Part shown: positions 1 to 8,374 of the stretch, in pieces | Layout of the letters: every line of letters starts with the position of its first letter | Numbering within the stretch: the stretch's first letter is position 1 | Assembly (NCBI GenBank): GCA_023433505.1 | Contig: JAEZCO010000070.1 | Coordinates: 1-64,000, forward strand | Origin: Bacillota bacterium | GTDB taxonomy: Bacteria > Bacillota > Clostridia > Acetivibrionales > DTU013 | Direction: 5' to 3' | DNA: 64,000 bases | Notes under the pieces: model-generated | Told to the model about the DNA's origin: nothing | The model's database searches: none | What the model saw: the letters and a program-made list of their open reading frames with translations, nothing else | Program-made: the position numbers and the translations under genes

Positions 1-136
1 CTGTGATCTGTCCTGACCTTCGATATATTTCATATCCAGCACCACCTGCATCCAAGTTTGATACGACAATTATATCATAATATCCGTCACAGATCGTGGG
101 GTGACTGCTTTTCGGACAGTCTGGCCACAATTTGTC

Positions 137-165
137 TGAAAAGCCTTGCATTGCAAGGCTTTTCA
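137..165. repeat. Perfect 14-bp inverted repeat
   Basis: The arms at 137-150 and 152-165 are perfect reverse complements around a single T. Read on the minus strand it follows the transposase remnant, so it could be a transcription terminator or part of the element's end. No long T-run follows on either strand. Confidence 0.5.
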
Positions 166-228
166 GCATTTTACAAAGAATTTTAGTGCGTTTGCGGTTT
201 TTTTATATAAAAGAAGGGATTTAATGCA

Positions 229-345
229 TTATCCCTGCATTACTTCTATCAATTTCCTTATCTCTACCAGGTTGCTTGCTCTCTTCAAGTTATACGCAAG
301 GAAACTAAGCCCCAGCTCGGCTGTTGCCTTCTTCTTACCCTTACA
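229..345 (-). pseudogene. C-terminal remnant of an IS1182-like transposase
   Basis: Read on the minus strand, this stretch encodes about 37 residues ending in a TAA at 229-231. It contains ATAELGLSFLAYNLKRASNL, which resembles the extreme C-terminus of IS1182/IS5-type DDE transposases (the 'GL..LAYNLKR' tail). An in-frame stop lies two codons upstream of the recognisable part, and no DDE catalytic region is present, so it is a decayed insertion-sequence end. The rest of 1-544 holds no convincing gene. A perfect 14-bp inverted repeat at 137-165 lies just beyond the remnant's 3' end and may be its terminator or the old element's end. Confidence 0.6.
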
Positions 346-444
346 TTACAGATAATGTGCTCCATGATACCATTTCACTGTTTCGAAGGGATGCGCTGAC
401 AGATACATTTACCAATTTTGCAATTGATTTATCTCAAATATCTG

Positions 445-474
445 TTGTTGAAAGCTGGTGTATATTGGTATAAT
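445..474 (+). promoter_or_regulatory. Probable sigma-A promoter of the amidase gene
   Basis: TTGTTG at 445-450, an 18-nt spacer and TATAAT at 469-474. It lies about 105 nt upstream of the ATG at 581. Confidence 0.55.
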
Positions 475-580
475 CAGTTTGAAGATTCGCAGTTATATAT
501 ACATACAACAGTTGTTAGTGGAGGGATTCGGAACGTTGTAAAAAATGAAAAGGTTAAAAGATTTTTGTGAAGGAGACGCC

Positions 581-2005
581 ATGTTTACTATTAATGAAGC
601 GTCAATTATTGAAATTCAGAAAGAAATGGATAAAGGAAGTCTGTCTTCTGTTGATCTTATTAAATATTATTTTGACAGAATTGTGAAATATGATAAGAGC
701 GGACCTTGCTTGAACTCTATATTGGAGATTAATCCTGATGTACTATTTATTGCTGAGGCACTGGATAATGAAAGACGGCGAAAAGGTAAAAGGAGTCCCA
801 TGCATGGCATTCCCGTCCTGGTAAAGGATAATATCAACACCGGAGATAAAATGCACACCAGTGGGGGGTCGCTGGCTCTTGCCGATTCATATGCACCAGA
901 GGATGCTTTTGTCATAAAGAAACTTCGGGAAGCCGGGGCGATCATCCTGGGAAAATCCAATATGACAGAGTTCGCTAATTTCATGGCCGAGAACATGCCC
1001 TGTGGCTATAGCTCCAGAGGAGGACAGGTTCTTAATGCCTATGACCCTGCAAAGGACCCCTCCGGCTCAAGTTCAGGTTCCGCTGTGGCGGTGGCGTCAA
1101 ACTTATGTATGGTAGCAGTTGGAACGGAAACGAATGGCTCTATATTAAGCCCCTCGCGTGTAAACTGTATTGTAGGCTTAAAGCCGACAGTTGGATTGGT
1201 TAGCCGTAGAGGCATTATTCCAATCAGTCACAGTCAGGATACGGCCGGCCCTATGGCTAGAACGGTTTCAGACACTGCAGTTTTATTGAGTGCCATGATC
1301 GGAGCTGACGAACAAGACCCTGCTACGCGGAGAAGTGAGGACATATGGCCGGAGCATTTACTCAACGCCATAGCTAACGCAGATATAGAAGGCTTGCGCA
1401 TTGGCGTGAGCACCGTTTACTATGAAAACTTCACTCCAGGAGAGCAGAAAATATTGGACAATGCAATAGATATCCTGCAGCAAAAAGGAGCCGTCATTAT
1501 CAAACAAAACAGATTAACAAAGGGACTCCCTGATGAAGGCTCTTCTGTTCTGTTACATGAGTTTAAATCCGGATTCAATTATTATCTATCGCAGTTAGGG
1601 CACAAGAAAATCAAAACCCTTTCCGATATTATAGAATTTAACCGATTACAACCGGAAAAGACACTGAAGTATGGACAGAAAATACTTGAATTATCGGAGG
1701 AAACAAGTGGAACCCTTACGGAAGAAAGATATATATATGATAGGATGCGTGACATTGAATTTGCAAAAGTAAACGGTATCAATAAAATAATGGACGAATA
1801 CAGACTGGATGCACTTATGTTTCTTGAATCGACAAGTCTTGCGGCGATTTCCGGCCATCCGGCAATCATTATACCTGCAGGAATAGACCATGGTATACCA
1901 TATGGACTTCAGTTTATAGGAAGACAATATAGTGAGCCTATATTAATAAAGCTGGGCTATGTATATGAACAGGCGACAAAACATCGAATTGCGCCACCCT
2001 TATGA
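581..2005 (+). CDS. Amidase signature family hydrolase
   Basis: A 474-residue amidase of the GatA/fatty-acid-amide-hydrolase fold, which hydrolyses amide bonds with a Ser-cisSer-Lys triad. The pattern is clear: Lys in PVLVKDNI (about residue 82), cis-Ser in the SGSSSGS loop (about 165) and the nucleophile in TETNGSILSPS (about 187). ATG 581 is preferred over the in-frame ATG 545 because AAGGAG sits at 570-575. It is monocistronic, with no GatB/GatC neighbours, so it is unlikely to be the tRNA amidotransferase subunit. The substrate cannot be told. Stand-alone amidases of this kind in Firmicutes are usually annotated only to family level. Confidence 0.88.
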   Translation: MFTINEASIIEIQKEMDKGSLSSVDLIKYYFDRIVKYDKSGPCLNSILEINPDVLFIAEALDNERRRKGKRSPMHGIPVLVKDNINTGDKMHTSGGSLALADSYAPEDAFVIKKLREAGAIILGKSNMTEFANFMAENMPCGYSSRGGQVLNAYDPAKDPSGSSSGSAVAVASNLCMVAVGTETNGSILSPSRVNCIVGLKPTVGLVSRRGIIPISHSQDTAGPMARTVSDTAVLLSAMIGADEQDPATRRSEDIWPEHLLNAIANADIEGLRIGVSTVYYENFTPGEQKILDNAIDILQQKGAVIIKQNRLTKGLPDEGSSVLLHEFKSGFNYYLSQLGHKKIKTLSDIIEFNRLQPEKTLKYGQKILELSEETSGTLTEERYIYDRMRDIEFAKVNGINKIMDEYRLDALMFLESTSLAAISGHPAIIIPAGIDHGIPYGLQFIGRQYSEPILIKLGYVYEQATKHRIAPPL

Positions 2006-2136
2006 TTGATAATGAGGCAAGAAGACGGATTCGGTAGGGGGGATATTACTATAATTTACCTTGCATGGAGCTATGCCATATGGTAGCATTATGTTTAGTT
2101 AGAAGCCATTAATCCGGCTTTCTTGGAAGGGGCTTT

Positions 2137-2778
2137 ATGAACAAATTTGACTGTATCCTTTTTGACCTGGACGGGACCTTGATTGATACTACGCCATTGA
2201 TCCTGGAATCCTTCAAACATACATTTCTGCATCACTTCAATCTGGTAAAGAAGGATGAAGAGCTTTATGAATATCTGGGAATTCCTTTAAAGCAGCCTTT
2301 TGAAACGTTATATCCCGATAAGGTTGATATGCTTCTGAAGACTTACAGAGAATATAACGTTTTAAAGCACGATGAATGCGTAAGCGTTTTTATCGGTATT
2401 CCGGAGCTTTTAAAGGAATGCAGGAAAAAGGGGATCAAGCTCGGGGTGGTTACTTCCAAGAGACGTGAGCTTGCCATGAGAGGAATGGCACTCTTTGATC
2501 TTCACAGATACATGGATGTACTCATTGGTTTCGAGGATACGGCAATTCATAAGCCTGAAGGAGAGCCTGTGCTGAAAGCGATGGAAGAGCTGGGTATCAG
2601 CGATGGAAGCAAGGTACTTTATGTTGGAGACAGTACGTATGATATTTTATGTGCAAAAAGTGCGGGAGCAAAAAGCGCCGCAGTCACCGGATGGAGCTAT
2701 ATACCCCGGAGTGAGCTGCTGGCTTGTGTCCCGGATATTTGCGTACAGACTCCGGTAGAGCTGCTTTCTCATATCTGA
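2137..2778 (+). CDS. HAD-superfamily phosphatase (PpaX/phosphoglycolate phosphatase type)
   Basis: A 213-residue HAD subfamily IA hydrolase. Motif I is FDLDGTLIDT near the N-terminus with the nucleophile and acid/base Asp. Motif II is the VVTSK segment, motif III the conserved Lys in HKPEGEP, and motif IV YVGDSTYDILCAKSAG. A helical cap lies between motifs I and II. Length and layout fit PpaX or Gph, acting on pyrophosphate or 2-phosphoglycolate, but the exact substrate cannot be decided. An AAGGGG ribosome site precedes the ATG. It is a single gene, with nothing recognisable in the 2006-2136 gap. Confidence 0.85.
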   Translation: MNKFDCILFDLDGTLIDTTPLILESFKHTFLHHFNLVKKDEELYEYLGIPLKQPFETLYPDKVDMLLKTYREYNVLKHDECVSVFIGIPELLKECRKKGIKLGVVTSKRRELAMRGMALFDLHRYMDVLIGFEDTAIHKPEGEPVLKAMEELGISDGSKVLYVGDSTYDILCAKSAGAKSAAVTGWSYIPRSELLACVPDICVQTPVELLSHI

Positions 2779-2927
2779 AGAAATTAATTTAAATTAGGTG
2801 GTTATGATGCATGCCGTCCGGTACTGCAATATTCAATTATCTTTGAAGAATTATTGTATCAACGTGTTTGCCCTATTTCTTAAGGGCGTATGACTGTCTA
2901 TGTTGAAATGTACTTTCCGCTGCAGTA

Positions 2928-3431
2928 TTAGAAACTTAATTGAAAAACCAGGTTGCAGGTTGTAAAAACAATCAGCAGCAAGCTTAAGACACCTGAAAAC
3001 ATAACCAGGTTCCGGTCCCAGGAGGTAATGGCTTTACTTTTCCGGACGCCTCTTTTTAAACCGCTCCGGATATGGTAGATCTGAATAAGAATCAGCAATG
3101 AAGCATCAATTTTCAAAAATAGTGATTTTACATAGAAGGAACAATATAAAAAGAAAAGTATTAGAAAGAGGTCCTTTACGACGTAAATACCGACGCCAAA
3201 TTTTTTCATGTCAATATTCAGCAAGTCTTCGAATTCTTCTTCCGCCTCACTGTCGGAATCCTCATCTTCTCCCGGTTCCACATCAAAAAAGCGGGAATAA
3301 ATATTTTTGATGGAACTGATAATAAGTATTATGGCCATGACAGCAAAAAAAAGGAAAGGATTCGTAGAAAGAGCCATAATTGGAATGATCAATAATATAA
3401 AAAGCATGAACATCAGACCTTGAAGCTGCAT
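2928..3431 (-). CDS. Small membrane protein of unknown function
   Basis: 167 residues with a hydrophobic N-terminal pair of membrane segments, a strongly acidic soluble loop (residues about 52-72, rich in Glu and Asp) and two further hydrophobic segments towards the C-terminus. I do not recognise the family. The ATG at 3431 follows a GGGGG-containing ribosome site. It is divergent from the stress protein at 3579, with 147 bp between them. Codon usage and a clean start support a real gene, but no function can be inferred. Confidence 0.6.
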   Translation of the reverse strand: MQLQGLMFMLFILLIIPIMALSTNPFLFFAVMAIILIISSIKNIYSRFFDVEPGEDEDSDSEAEEEFEDLLNIDMKKFGVGIYVVKDLFLILFFLYCSFYVKSLFLKIDASLLILIQIYHIRSGLKRGVRKSKAITSWDRNLVMFSGVLSLLLIVFTTCNLVFQLSF

Positions 3432-3578
3432 TTAACCCCCTGAAAACCAATAACTTTTTTACTCCATTATACACTAAAAATCCGCTGAAAAGTACAGAAT
3501 TAATATGAATAAAGCAGGTTTGTTTTTGCAATGCTATAAAAGAATAAAATAATTATAGCATACTAAGGAGGTTTGTAT

Positions 3579-4076
3579 ATGTCAAAAACGATCGTAGGAC
3601 TATTTGACAGTCATTCATATGCAGAAAATGCTGCAAGGCAGGTTAAGGACCAGGGGCTTCGCACGGACGACATCTCCATAATCGCAAGGCAGGGCGATGA
3701 GAAACCGGATAGAACGACAGCCACAATGACTGCAGGTGGCAGGCATATTAACGACAATATCTCTGACGGTGTTGTAACCGGCGGAATCCTCGGCGGGCTG
3801 GCAGGGCTTTTGATAGGTGCGGGAAGCATGGTAATCCCGGGCCTGGGTATAATCGCCGCAGCCGGACCTATCACCGGCCTTCTGTCGGGGGCCGTGACCG
3901 GAGGTATTGTCGGTGGCCTTGTAGACCTGGGTATTCCTGAAAACAAAAGCCGGCAGTATGAGACGGATGTCAGAGCCGGCAAAGTGTTGTTCAGCATGAA
4001 AACAGACGACGACAAGGTGGACCGTATTGCATCCATCCTGAGAAATAACGGAGCTGTCAGTGTAGATACGTATTAG
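3579..4076 (+). CDS. YflT/GsiB-like general stress protein with glycine zipper
   Basis: 165 residues. The N-terminus (TIVGLFDSHSYAENAARQVKD) matches the heat-induced stress protein YflT/DUF1269-like domain, an alpha/beta fold with a basic helix. The middle (about 60-120) is a glycine-rich hydrophobic hairpin with repeated GG-x-x-GG spacing, a glycine zipper that could insert into membranes. A short alpha/beta tail follows. ATG 3579 is chosen over the TTG at 3573 because AAGGAGG at 3565-3571 is 7 nt upstream. The gene is convergent with the VanW gene, with only 4 bp between the stops and no obvious terminator. Confidence 0.75.
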   Translation: MSKTIVGLFDSHSYAENAARQVKDQGLRTDDISIIARQGDEKPDRTTATMTAGGRHINDNISDGVVTGGILGGLAGLLIGAGSMVIPGLGIIAAAGPITGLLSGAVTGGIVGGLVDLGIPENKSRQYETDVRAGKVLFSMKTDDDKVDRIASILRNNGAVSVDTY

Positions 4077-4080
4077 TTCA

Positions 4081-5772
4081 TTATTCCACAGCAGGGGGAT
4101 TGTCGGCATCATCGACCCCGGGGGTCGATGCCGGAGTAGGAGCTGGAGTTGCAGCAGGCGTTGAGCTTGTTGCATCCGGCTTTTTTGTCCCTCGAATAAT
4201 TTCTTTTACAAGGGGCTGGTATTTGCTGGTGTGGAGCTTGGTCTCACTGATGACTTTTCCGTCGATTTTAATCGTCTTGAAGGTATCGACAACATAACCT
4301 TCCTTGCCTTCCTGCCTCACAGAGGTTTTTCCTTCCAGCATGTTTGCATCGTCAATATATTTTGTAGTAAAAGGAAGGGTTTTCACGATATCCTGTGTGA
4401 TAATGACCTTTTTCCCCGGGTTTTCATTGGTTCCGACGAAGGTAAAATAAACATTGTTTTTGCTTGTAACTCCGGCCTCAATTTTAATTGGCCAGGCGGT
4501 GGAATTTTTAAACCGGAAATCCGTAGTACCGTAGGATACGGTTGCATCCTGACCGTAGGGCACATAACCTACGGTAAACATATGGTTTCTGCGCTCAAGC
4601 ACTTCTAGATCCGATTTCAACACAGCTCCATAGAGCGTGGAGGAAACCTGGCAAATACCGCCGCCGATGCCATCCACAACCTTTCCTGCCACATAGGTGT
4701 GGGCATTTTGATATCCGCCCTCTTCCGTCCGGGGTCCGACGACATCGTTGAAGGAAAAAACATCCCCTGGGACAAGTATTTTTCCGTTGATTTTTGCCAC
4801 TGCCAGCTTGATGTTTTCTCCCCTGTTTTTATCATTGACATTAGACGCGGAGAAATGTGTGCTTATGGATGCGATTTCATCTTTAAAGATCATGGCGTTT
4901 GCTTTTTCCGTGGTGATTTCCGGCTGAATATATTGAACCGGCAATACTTTTTCGGTATTTTCGCTTTTTTCCAGCTCAGCAGCAATGGATTCCAGCGCAG
5001 ACTTTTCAATTTTCATACCGGGAGTATGAGGCTCTATGGAGGTATTGCCGTCCTGCACTTTAAAGGAAGCATTTACAGGCTCTTTATTCAACCGTGCATA
5101 CAAATCGTCAACATCCAGCTTACCGGGCTTGGTGACTGCAACTTCCGTCTTAACCGTGCCGCCCTTGCAGGCTTTTATCATATCTTCCATGGCGGAAGCC
5201 ACGCTGCCCTTGTCTATGTTTTCACCGTGGCGACCGGAACGGACGGTGGCTTTACTGTCCTGTATCAGGACCTCGGGCTCTTTTACTTCTATCAGAGTAT
5301 CTTTGTAAAAATCCGAAATAAAAGCGTCAAGCTTGCCCTTGTCATAGGATAAGGGCATATCGATATGAGTGGCCTTGATCCCTGCGTTGAAAATCATATA
5401 AAGCCTTTCGAACATATTGCCGGTCCTTCCGAAAGAGAAAGCATCTTCAACAGCATTGTCCATATTGTAGGTTACAGTAAGGTCGGTATAACCTGTCTTT
5501 TTTACAACGCGTCCCGAGTCCAGGGTAATTTCCAGATCTTTGATTTTATCCTGAAACTGAGTTTTTAAAGCGGACGACAATTCGGTCCGGTTCAGTCCTC
5601 CGGCATCAAAGCCGTTTATGTAAACACCTTTATAGACCTGATCATATTTAAGCGTCATATAGATAAGCTGGGCGCTTATAGCGATCACTAACAAGCCAAA
5701 TATTATGAGCGACAGGATAATTATATTCTTTTTGCCGGGTTTGCCGGTATTTTTCTGTATTTCAGGCTGCAT
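4081..5772 (-). CDS. VanW family, peptidoglycan-binding-like membrane protein
   Basis: 563 residues. A cytosolic N-tail of about 17 residues is followed by one membrane anchor, so most of the protein is extracellular. Two putative peptidoglycan-binding-like repeats (PF12229 type) cover about 50-300. The VanW domain covers about 300-450 and contains FSFNDVVGPRTEEGGY and the hallmark GGGICQVSSTLYGA. The C-terminal 40 residues are an Ala/Pro/Thr-rich wall-type tail. Proteins of this kind (YoaR-like) are linked to the cell envelope, but their activity is not established. The ribosome site is weak. Confidence 0.85.
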   Translation of the reverse strand: MQPEIQKNTGKPGKKNIIILSLIIFGLLVIAISAQLIYMTLKYDQVYKGVYINGFDAGGLNRTELSSALKTQFQDKIKDLEITLDSGRVVKKTGYTDLTVTYNMDNAVEDAFSFGRTGNMFERLYMIFNAGIKATHIDMPLSYDKGKLDAFISDFYKDTLIEVKEPEVLIQDSKATVRSGRHGENIDKGSVASAMEDMIKACKGGTVKTEVAVTKPGKLDVDDLYARLNKEPVNASFKVQDGNTSIEPHTPGMKIEKSALESIAAELEKSENTEKVLPVQYIQPEITTEKANAMIFKDEIASISTHFSASNVNDKNRGENIKLAVAKINGKILVPGDVFSFNDVVGPRTEEGGYQNAHTYVAGKVVDGIGGGICQVSSTLYGAVLKSDLEVLERRNHMFTVGYVPYGQDATVSYGTTDFRFKNSTAWPIKIEAGVTSKNNVYFTFVGTNENPGKKVIITQDIVKTLPFTTKYIDDANMLEGKTSVRQEGKEGYVVDTFKTIKIDGKVISETKLHTSKYQPLVKEIIRGTKKPDATSSTPAATPAPTPASTPGVDDADNPPAVE

Positions 5773-5952
5773 GAATCAACACTCCATCTAAGTTAAGATA
5801 ATTTTCGTCCTATTTTATTATCGCAATTCTATGCAAAAAACTCAATATTTTTCGACCTGGTAAATATTAAGTTTGTATTACCAATGTGGAAAACGCTCCG
5901 AAAATATATTAGGATAGGTATAGTAAATATTTAAAAGGATCCGGGGGCTGCC

Positions 5953-6543
5953 ATGAATACGTTCAACGAGAAGGAATTTATGGAAATCTGCCAAAAATTT
6001 GATACTGCCGGCCAGATAGAAGATGTAACCGTCAGGTATAAAAACAGCAGCTTTTTCAATAAGATGAAAGCGTCAATCCTCAGGGACAGGCGGGGCGAGG
6101 TGGTTTTTTGCGTTGTCAGAAGCGATGGCAGAGTCATAACCATCACCTGTGCCGAATATCCCCAGGGGATTTTCAGGGTTCCCACGGGAGGCATCGGGCA
6201 CGGGGAAGATATTGTCAGCGCCGTATACCGTGAGGTTAAAGAGGAGCTGGGGCTGGAGGTAGAAATCCGGCAATTTGCAGGTGTCATAAGAATCCGGTTT
6301 GAACATGACGAAGAGCATGTTATGTTTTATTCCTATCTATTCATTCTGTCCGAAAAGGGTGGCAGACTTCTGCTGGATGCCAGTGACGACGAGGTTAGTG
6401 AAGTAAAGGTTGTCAATTATGAGGAATTGGCGGTAATCGCGGAGGCGCTGGACAATATTCAGGGAAAGTGGAGCGACTGGGGAAAATTCCGGTATATAAC
6501 TTCCAAGGCGGTTCTGGATGTTTTACGAAAAAAGGCGCAGTAA
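5953..6543 (+). CDS. NUDIX hydrolase
   Basis: 196 residues with a complete Nudix box beginning at about residue 78 (GGIGHGEDIVSAVYREVKEE). This carries the Gly, Glu and the REVKEELGL metal-binding core that hydrolyses nucleoside-diphosphate-linked substrates with Mg2+. The N-terminal 35 residues are an extra helical lead. The substrate is not evident. A GGGGG-containing ribosome site precedes the ATG. Its TAA overlaps the next ATG (TAATG), so it is translationally coupled to the phosphoesterase downstream. It is divergent from the VanW gene, with 180 bp between. Confidence 0.85.
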   Translation: MNTFNEKEFMEICQKFDTAGQIEDVTVRYKNSSFFNKMKASILRDRRGEVVFCVVRSDGRVITITCAEYPQGIFRVPTGGIGHGEDIVSAVYREVKEELGLEVEIRQFAGVIRIRFEHDEEHVMFYSYLFILSEKGGRLLLDASDDEVSEVKVVNYEELAVIAEALDNIQGKWSDWGKFRYITSKAVLDVLRKKAQ

Positions 6544-7022
6544 TGAAAATTCTTCTTTTCAGTGACTCCCACGGCCACGTTCAAAATATGGCCAAAGCCC
6601 TTTCTAAAAATAAAGGCATAGAGACGGTGATTCATCTCGGAGATTGCATCAGCGATATTTTAAAGCTTCAAAGCAGTTACGGAAGCTACCGGTATGAATT
6701 TGTCAGGGGCAATAACGACTGGGCCCGGGAATATCCTGCAGAAAAAACCCTCGACCTTGAGGGCAGGAAAATTTTTATCACCCATGGACATGCCTATAAT
6801 GTGAAATATGATTATCAAAGAATTGCCGCCCGAGGGACCGCAATTGGCGCTGATGCCGTATTTTTCGGCCATACCCACCAGCCGGAGGAATTCTTTTCCG
6901 AAGGCATGCTTGTATTGAATCCCGGAAGTATAGGACCAGCGGTCGTTAATGGCGGAAAACCCACATACTGCCTGGTGGAAATAAATAGCGGCAGAATCAT
7001 ATCCAAATTTCTCAGCGTTTAA
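6543..7022 (+). CDS. YfcE/MJ0936-type metallophosphoesterase
   Basis: 159 residues. Calcineurin-like motifs occur in order: FSDSHGH near residue 8 (D-x-H), HLGDC (GD), RGNND (GNxD), ITHGH and FGHTH. Together they bind the two catalytic metals. Length fits the YfcE phosphodiesterase family, which cleaves artificial phosphodiesters; its in vivo substrate is unclear. The ATG overlaps the TAA of the NUDIX gene, so the two form an operon. A longer frame begins upstream inside the NUDIX gene, but the conserved MKILLFSDSH start argues against it. Confidence 0.87.
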   Translation: MKILLFSDSHGHVQNMAKALSKNKGIETVIHLGDCISDILKLQSSYGSYRYEFVRGNNDWAREYPAEKTLDLEGRKIFITHGHAYNVKYDYQRIAARGTAIGADAVFFGHTHQPEEFFSEGMLVLNPGSIGPAVVNGGKPTYCLVEINSGRIISKFLSV

Positions 7023-7129
7023 AAGAAGTATAATTTTTTCGGCAAATGTATATATCTGGTATTTGCAGACTATACTTGAAATATGACAAATCAATTCGTT
7101 GTCATAATACGGTATAAGGGGAATGTGCC

Positions 7130-7468
7130 ATGAAAGCGGGCGTTAATGAAGGACAAACTCCAAAGGTTGGACATAATCATAGTGCAGGGACCGGATTAAA
7201 GCTATTCGATGTAAAAAGACGAGTGGATACTGAAAGGCTTACAGAGGAAGCAGCATTGGTAAGGGCAATAGCAGATGCGAGAAACGAATGGCTGGACTCT
7301 GTTGCGAATTTTGAGCATGTGTATGAGGAGAATCTTATCGACTACTACACCTATAAAATGAAAGCATGTGAAGCCAGGTATGCGTATTTTATCAAAAAAG
7401 CCAGGGAAATGGGGCTTAAAGCGCCTTTGCAGCAAGGCGAGGACACCATTCAGATTTATAGCCGTTAA
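7130..7468 (+). CDS. DUF2508 (YaaL-like) protein
   Basis: 112 residues. The C-terminal two-thirds matches DUF2508/YaaL: a helical pair with ARNEWLDSVANFEHV and ENLIDYYTYKMKACEARYAYF. The N-terminal 30 residues are polar and variable. In Bacillus this gene lies between recR and bofA. Here bofA also follows, but with an extra 290-bp insert that looks like an RNA gene. Function is unknown; the synteny suggests a link to sporulation or recombination genes. Confidence 0.8.
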   Translation: MKAGVNEGQTPKVGHNHSAGTGLKLFDVKRRVDTERLTEEAALVRAIADARNEWLDSVANFEHVYEENLIDYYTYKMKACEARYAYFIKKAREMGLKAPLQQGEDTIQIYSR

Positions 7469-7479
7469 TAATCAGAAAA

Positions 7480-7686
7480 TATAACGAGGCGTCAACAAAT
7501 GTCCTCCGCTTCTATAAGCGGCGGGTACCAAAGGGTGTTTAGGCGGTGAGCATATCTCCCGCCCGGGATGCATGGACGGCCACCTCGTTGAAACTCCGCG
7601 GATGTAAGGAAATTTGTCTACAAACGATAAATTCCCTTTGAAAATAGGTCGTTATAAAACAGGAGTTCACGTCCCCTGTTTTTTTA
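7480..7686 (+). ncRNA. Candidate structured non-coding RNA with terminator
   Basis: The 290-bp gap between the DUF2508 gene and bofA is not coding but is highly self-complementary. An 8-bp closing stem pairs 7480-7487 with 7649-7656. Inside are a perfect hairpin 7506-7511/7516-7521 and a GC-rich hairpin 7542-7550/7556-7563 with one bulge. A rho-independent terminator follows at once (7657-7663/7675-7681 plus seven T). This is the layout of a discrete RNA of about 200 nt. It could be an antisense-free sRNA, 6S RNA or a raiA-motif RNA; I cannot assign it to a family. It lacks the SRP, tmRNA and RNase P signatures I know. Confidence 0.6.
7657..7686 (+). terminator. Rho-independent terminator of the RNA candidate
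   Basis: AAACAGG (7657-7663) pairs with CCTGTTT (7675-7681) and is followed by more T residues. Confidence 0.75.
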
Positions 7687-7759
7687 TTTCCCTGCATTCA
7701 TAATTGAAGCTTTGTCCAAGTATATATAAATAAGAAAAATTTAAGGACAGAGTGCTGCT

Positions 7760-8035
7760 ATGGAGATAAATTACACTGTAATACTTGCCTATACGGTCGG
7801 TATAATAATTCTGTTCATATTGGGCAGAGTGCTGCTTGTTCCGATGAAAGTAGTTATCAAGCTCGTCTATAATGCTCTTTTAGGGGCGATAGCACTGATT
7901 GCCCTGAATTTTGCCGGCGGGTTGGTGGGATTTCATATTACATTTAACATAATCACTGCATTTATTGTGGGTACTTTAGGAGTACCCGGTCTTATCCTTT
8001 TAATACTATTGGAACTAATTTTCAATATTCTATAA
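7760..8035 (+). CDS. bofA: BofA family protein (pro-sigma-K processing inhibitor)
   Basis: 91 residues, almost wholly hydrophobic, with two to three membrane segments and the family C-terminus (FIVGTLGVPGLILLILLELIF). BofA in Bacillus sits in the outer forespore membrane and holds the SpoIVFB protease inactive until the forespore signals. In Clostridia the SpoIVFB pathway is often reduced, so the role may differ. The position after a DUF2508 gene matches the recR-yaaL-bofA neighbourhood. Confidence 0.85.
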   Translation: MEINYTVILAYTVGIIILFILGRVLLVPMKVVIKLVYNALLGAIALIALNFAGGLVGFHITFNIITAFIVGTLGVPGLILLILLELIFNIL

Positions 8036-8123
8036 AAAATCCATATTTTTCCTTTCGTTGTGTATACAATAAACAAATCGGCATCCTCTTGTTCCAGTAG
8101 AGGGCCTTTATTTTAAACCTCCC

Positions 8124-8152
8124 TTGACAAAAAATAAACAAACAATTATACT
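8124..8152 (+). promoter_or_regulatory. Sigma-A promoter of the por operon
   Basis: TTGACA at 8124-8129, a 17-nt spacer and TATACT at 8147-8152. It gives a leader of about 215 nt before porG. The rest of 8036-8374 holds no gene; the leader is discussed under findings. Confidence 0.8.
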
Positions 8153-8374
8153 TTAATTTGGTTGGTTTTGTTACATGTCTGTCTGATTTGCATATGAGGA
8201 ATTGCGCCGTAGTTTCCTTGAAATTCAGAGGCATTCCATGTCCCAGGGATTTTGCTCGCACCATATGTGGCGCTGGGTAGGCGCGTAGAAGGAAATAAAC
8301 ATACATACATGTAAAGCACAAATTAATTGGACAATGAAATAATTGTCGTTTTATAACCAGAAGGAGGTTTGTAC

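Noticed and set aside
146..355. 69-codon frame on the plus strand
   Set aside because: It covers the reverse strand of a recognisable transposase remnant and an inverted repeat; no ribosome site.
7480..7686. SRP RNA gene
   Set aside because: The SRP helix-8 apical loop and AGGAAGCAGC-type motif are not present.
8153..8374. TPP riboswitch before the por operon
   Set aside because: The CUGAGA and ACCUGAUC.AG elements of the thi-box are absent.
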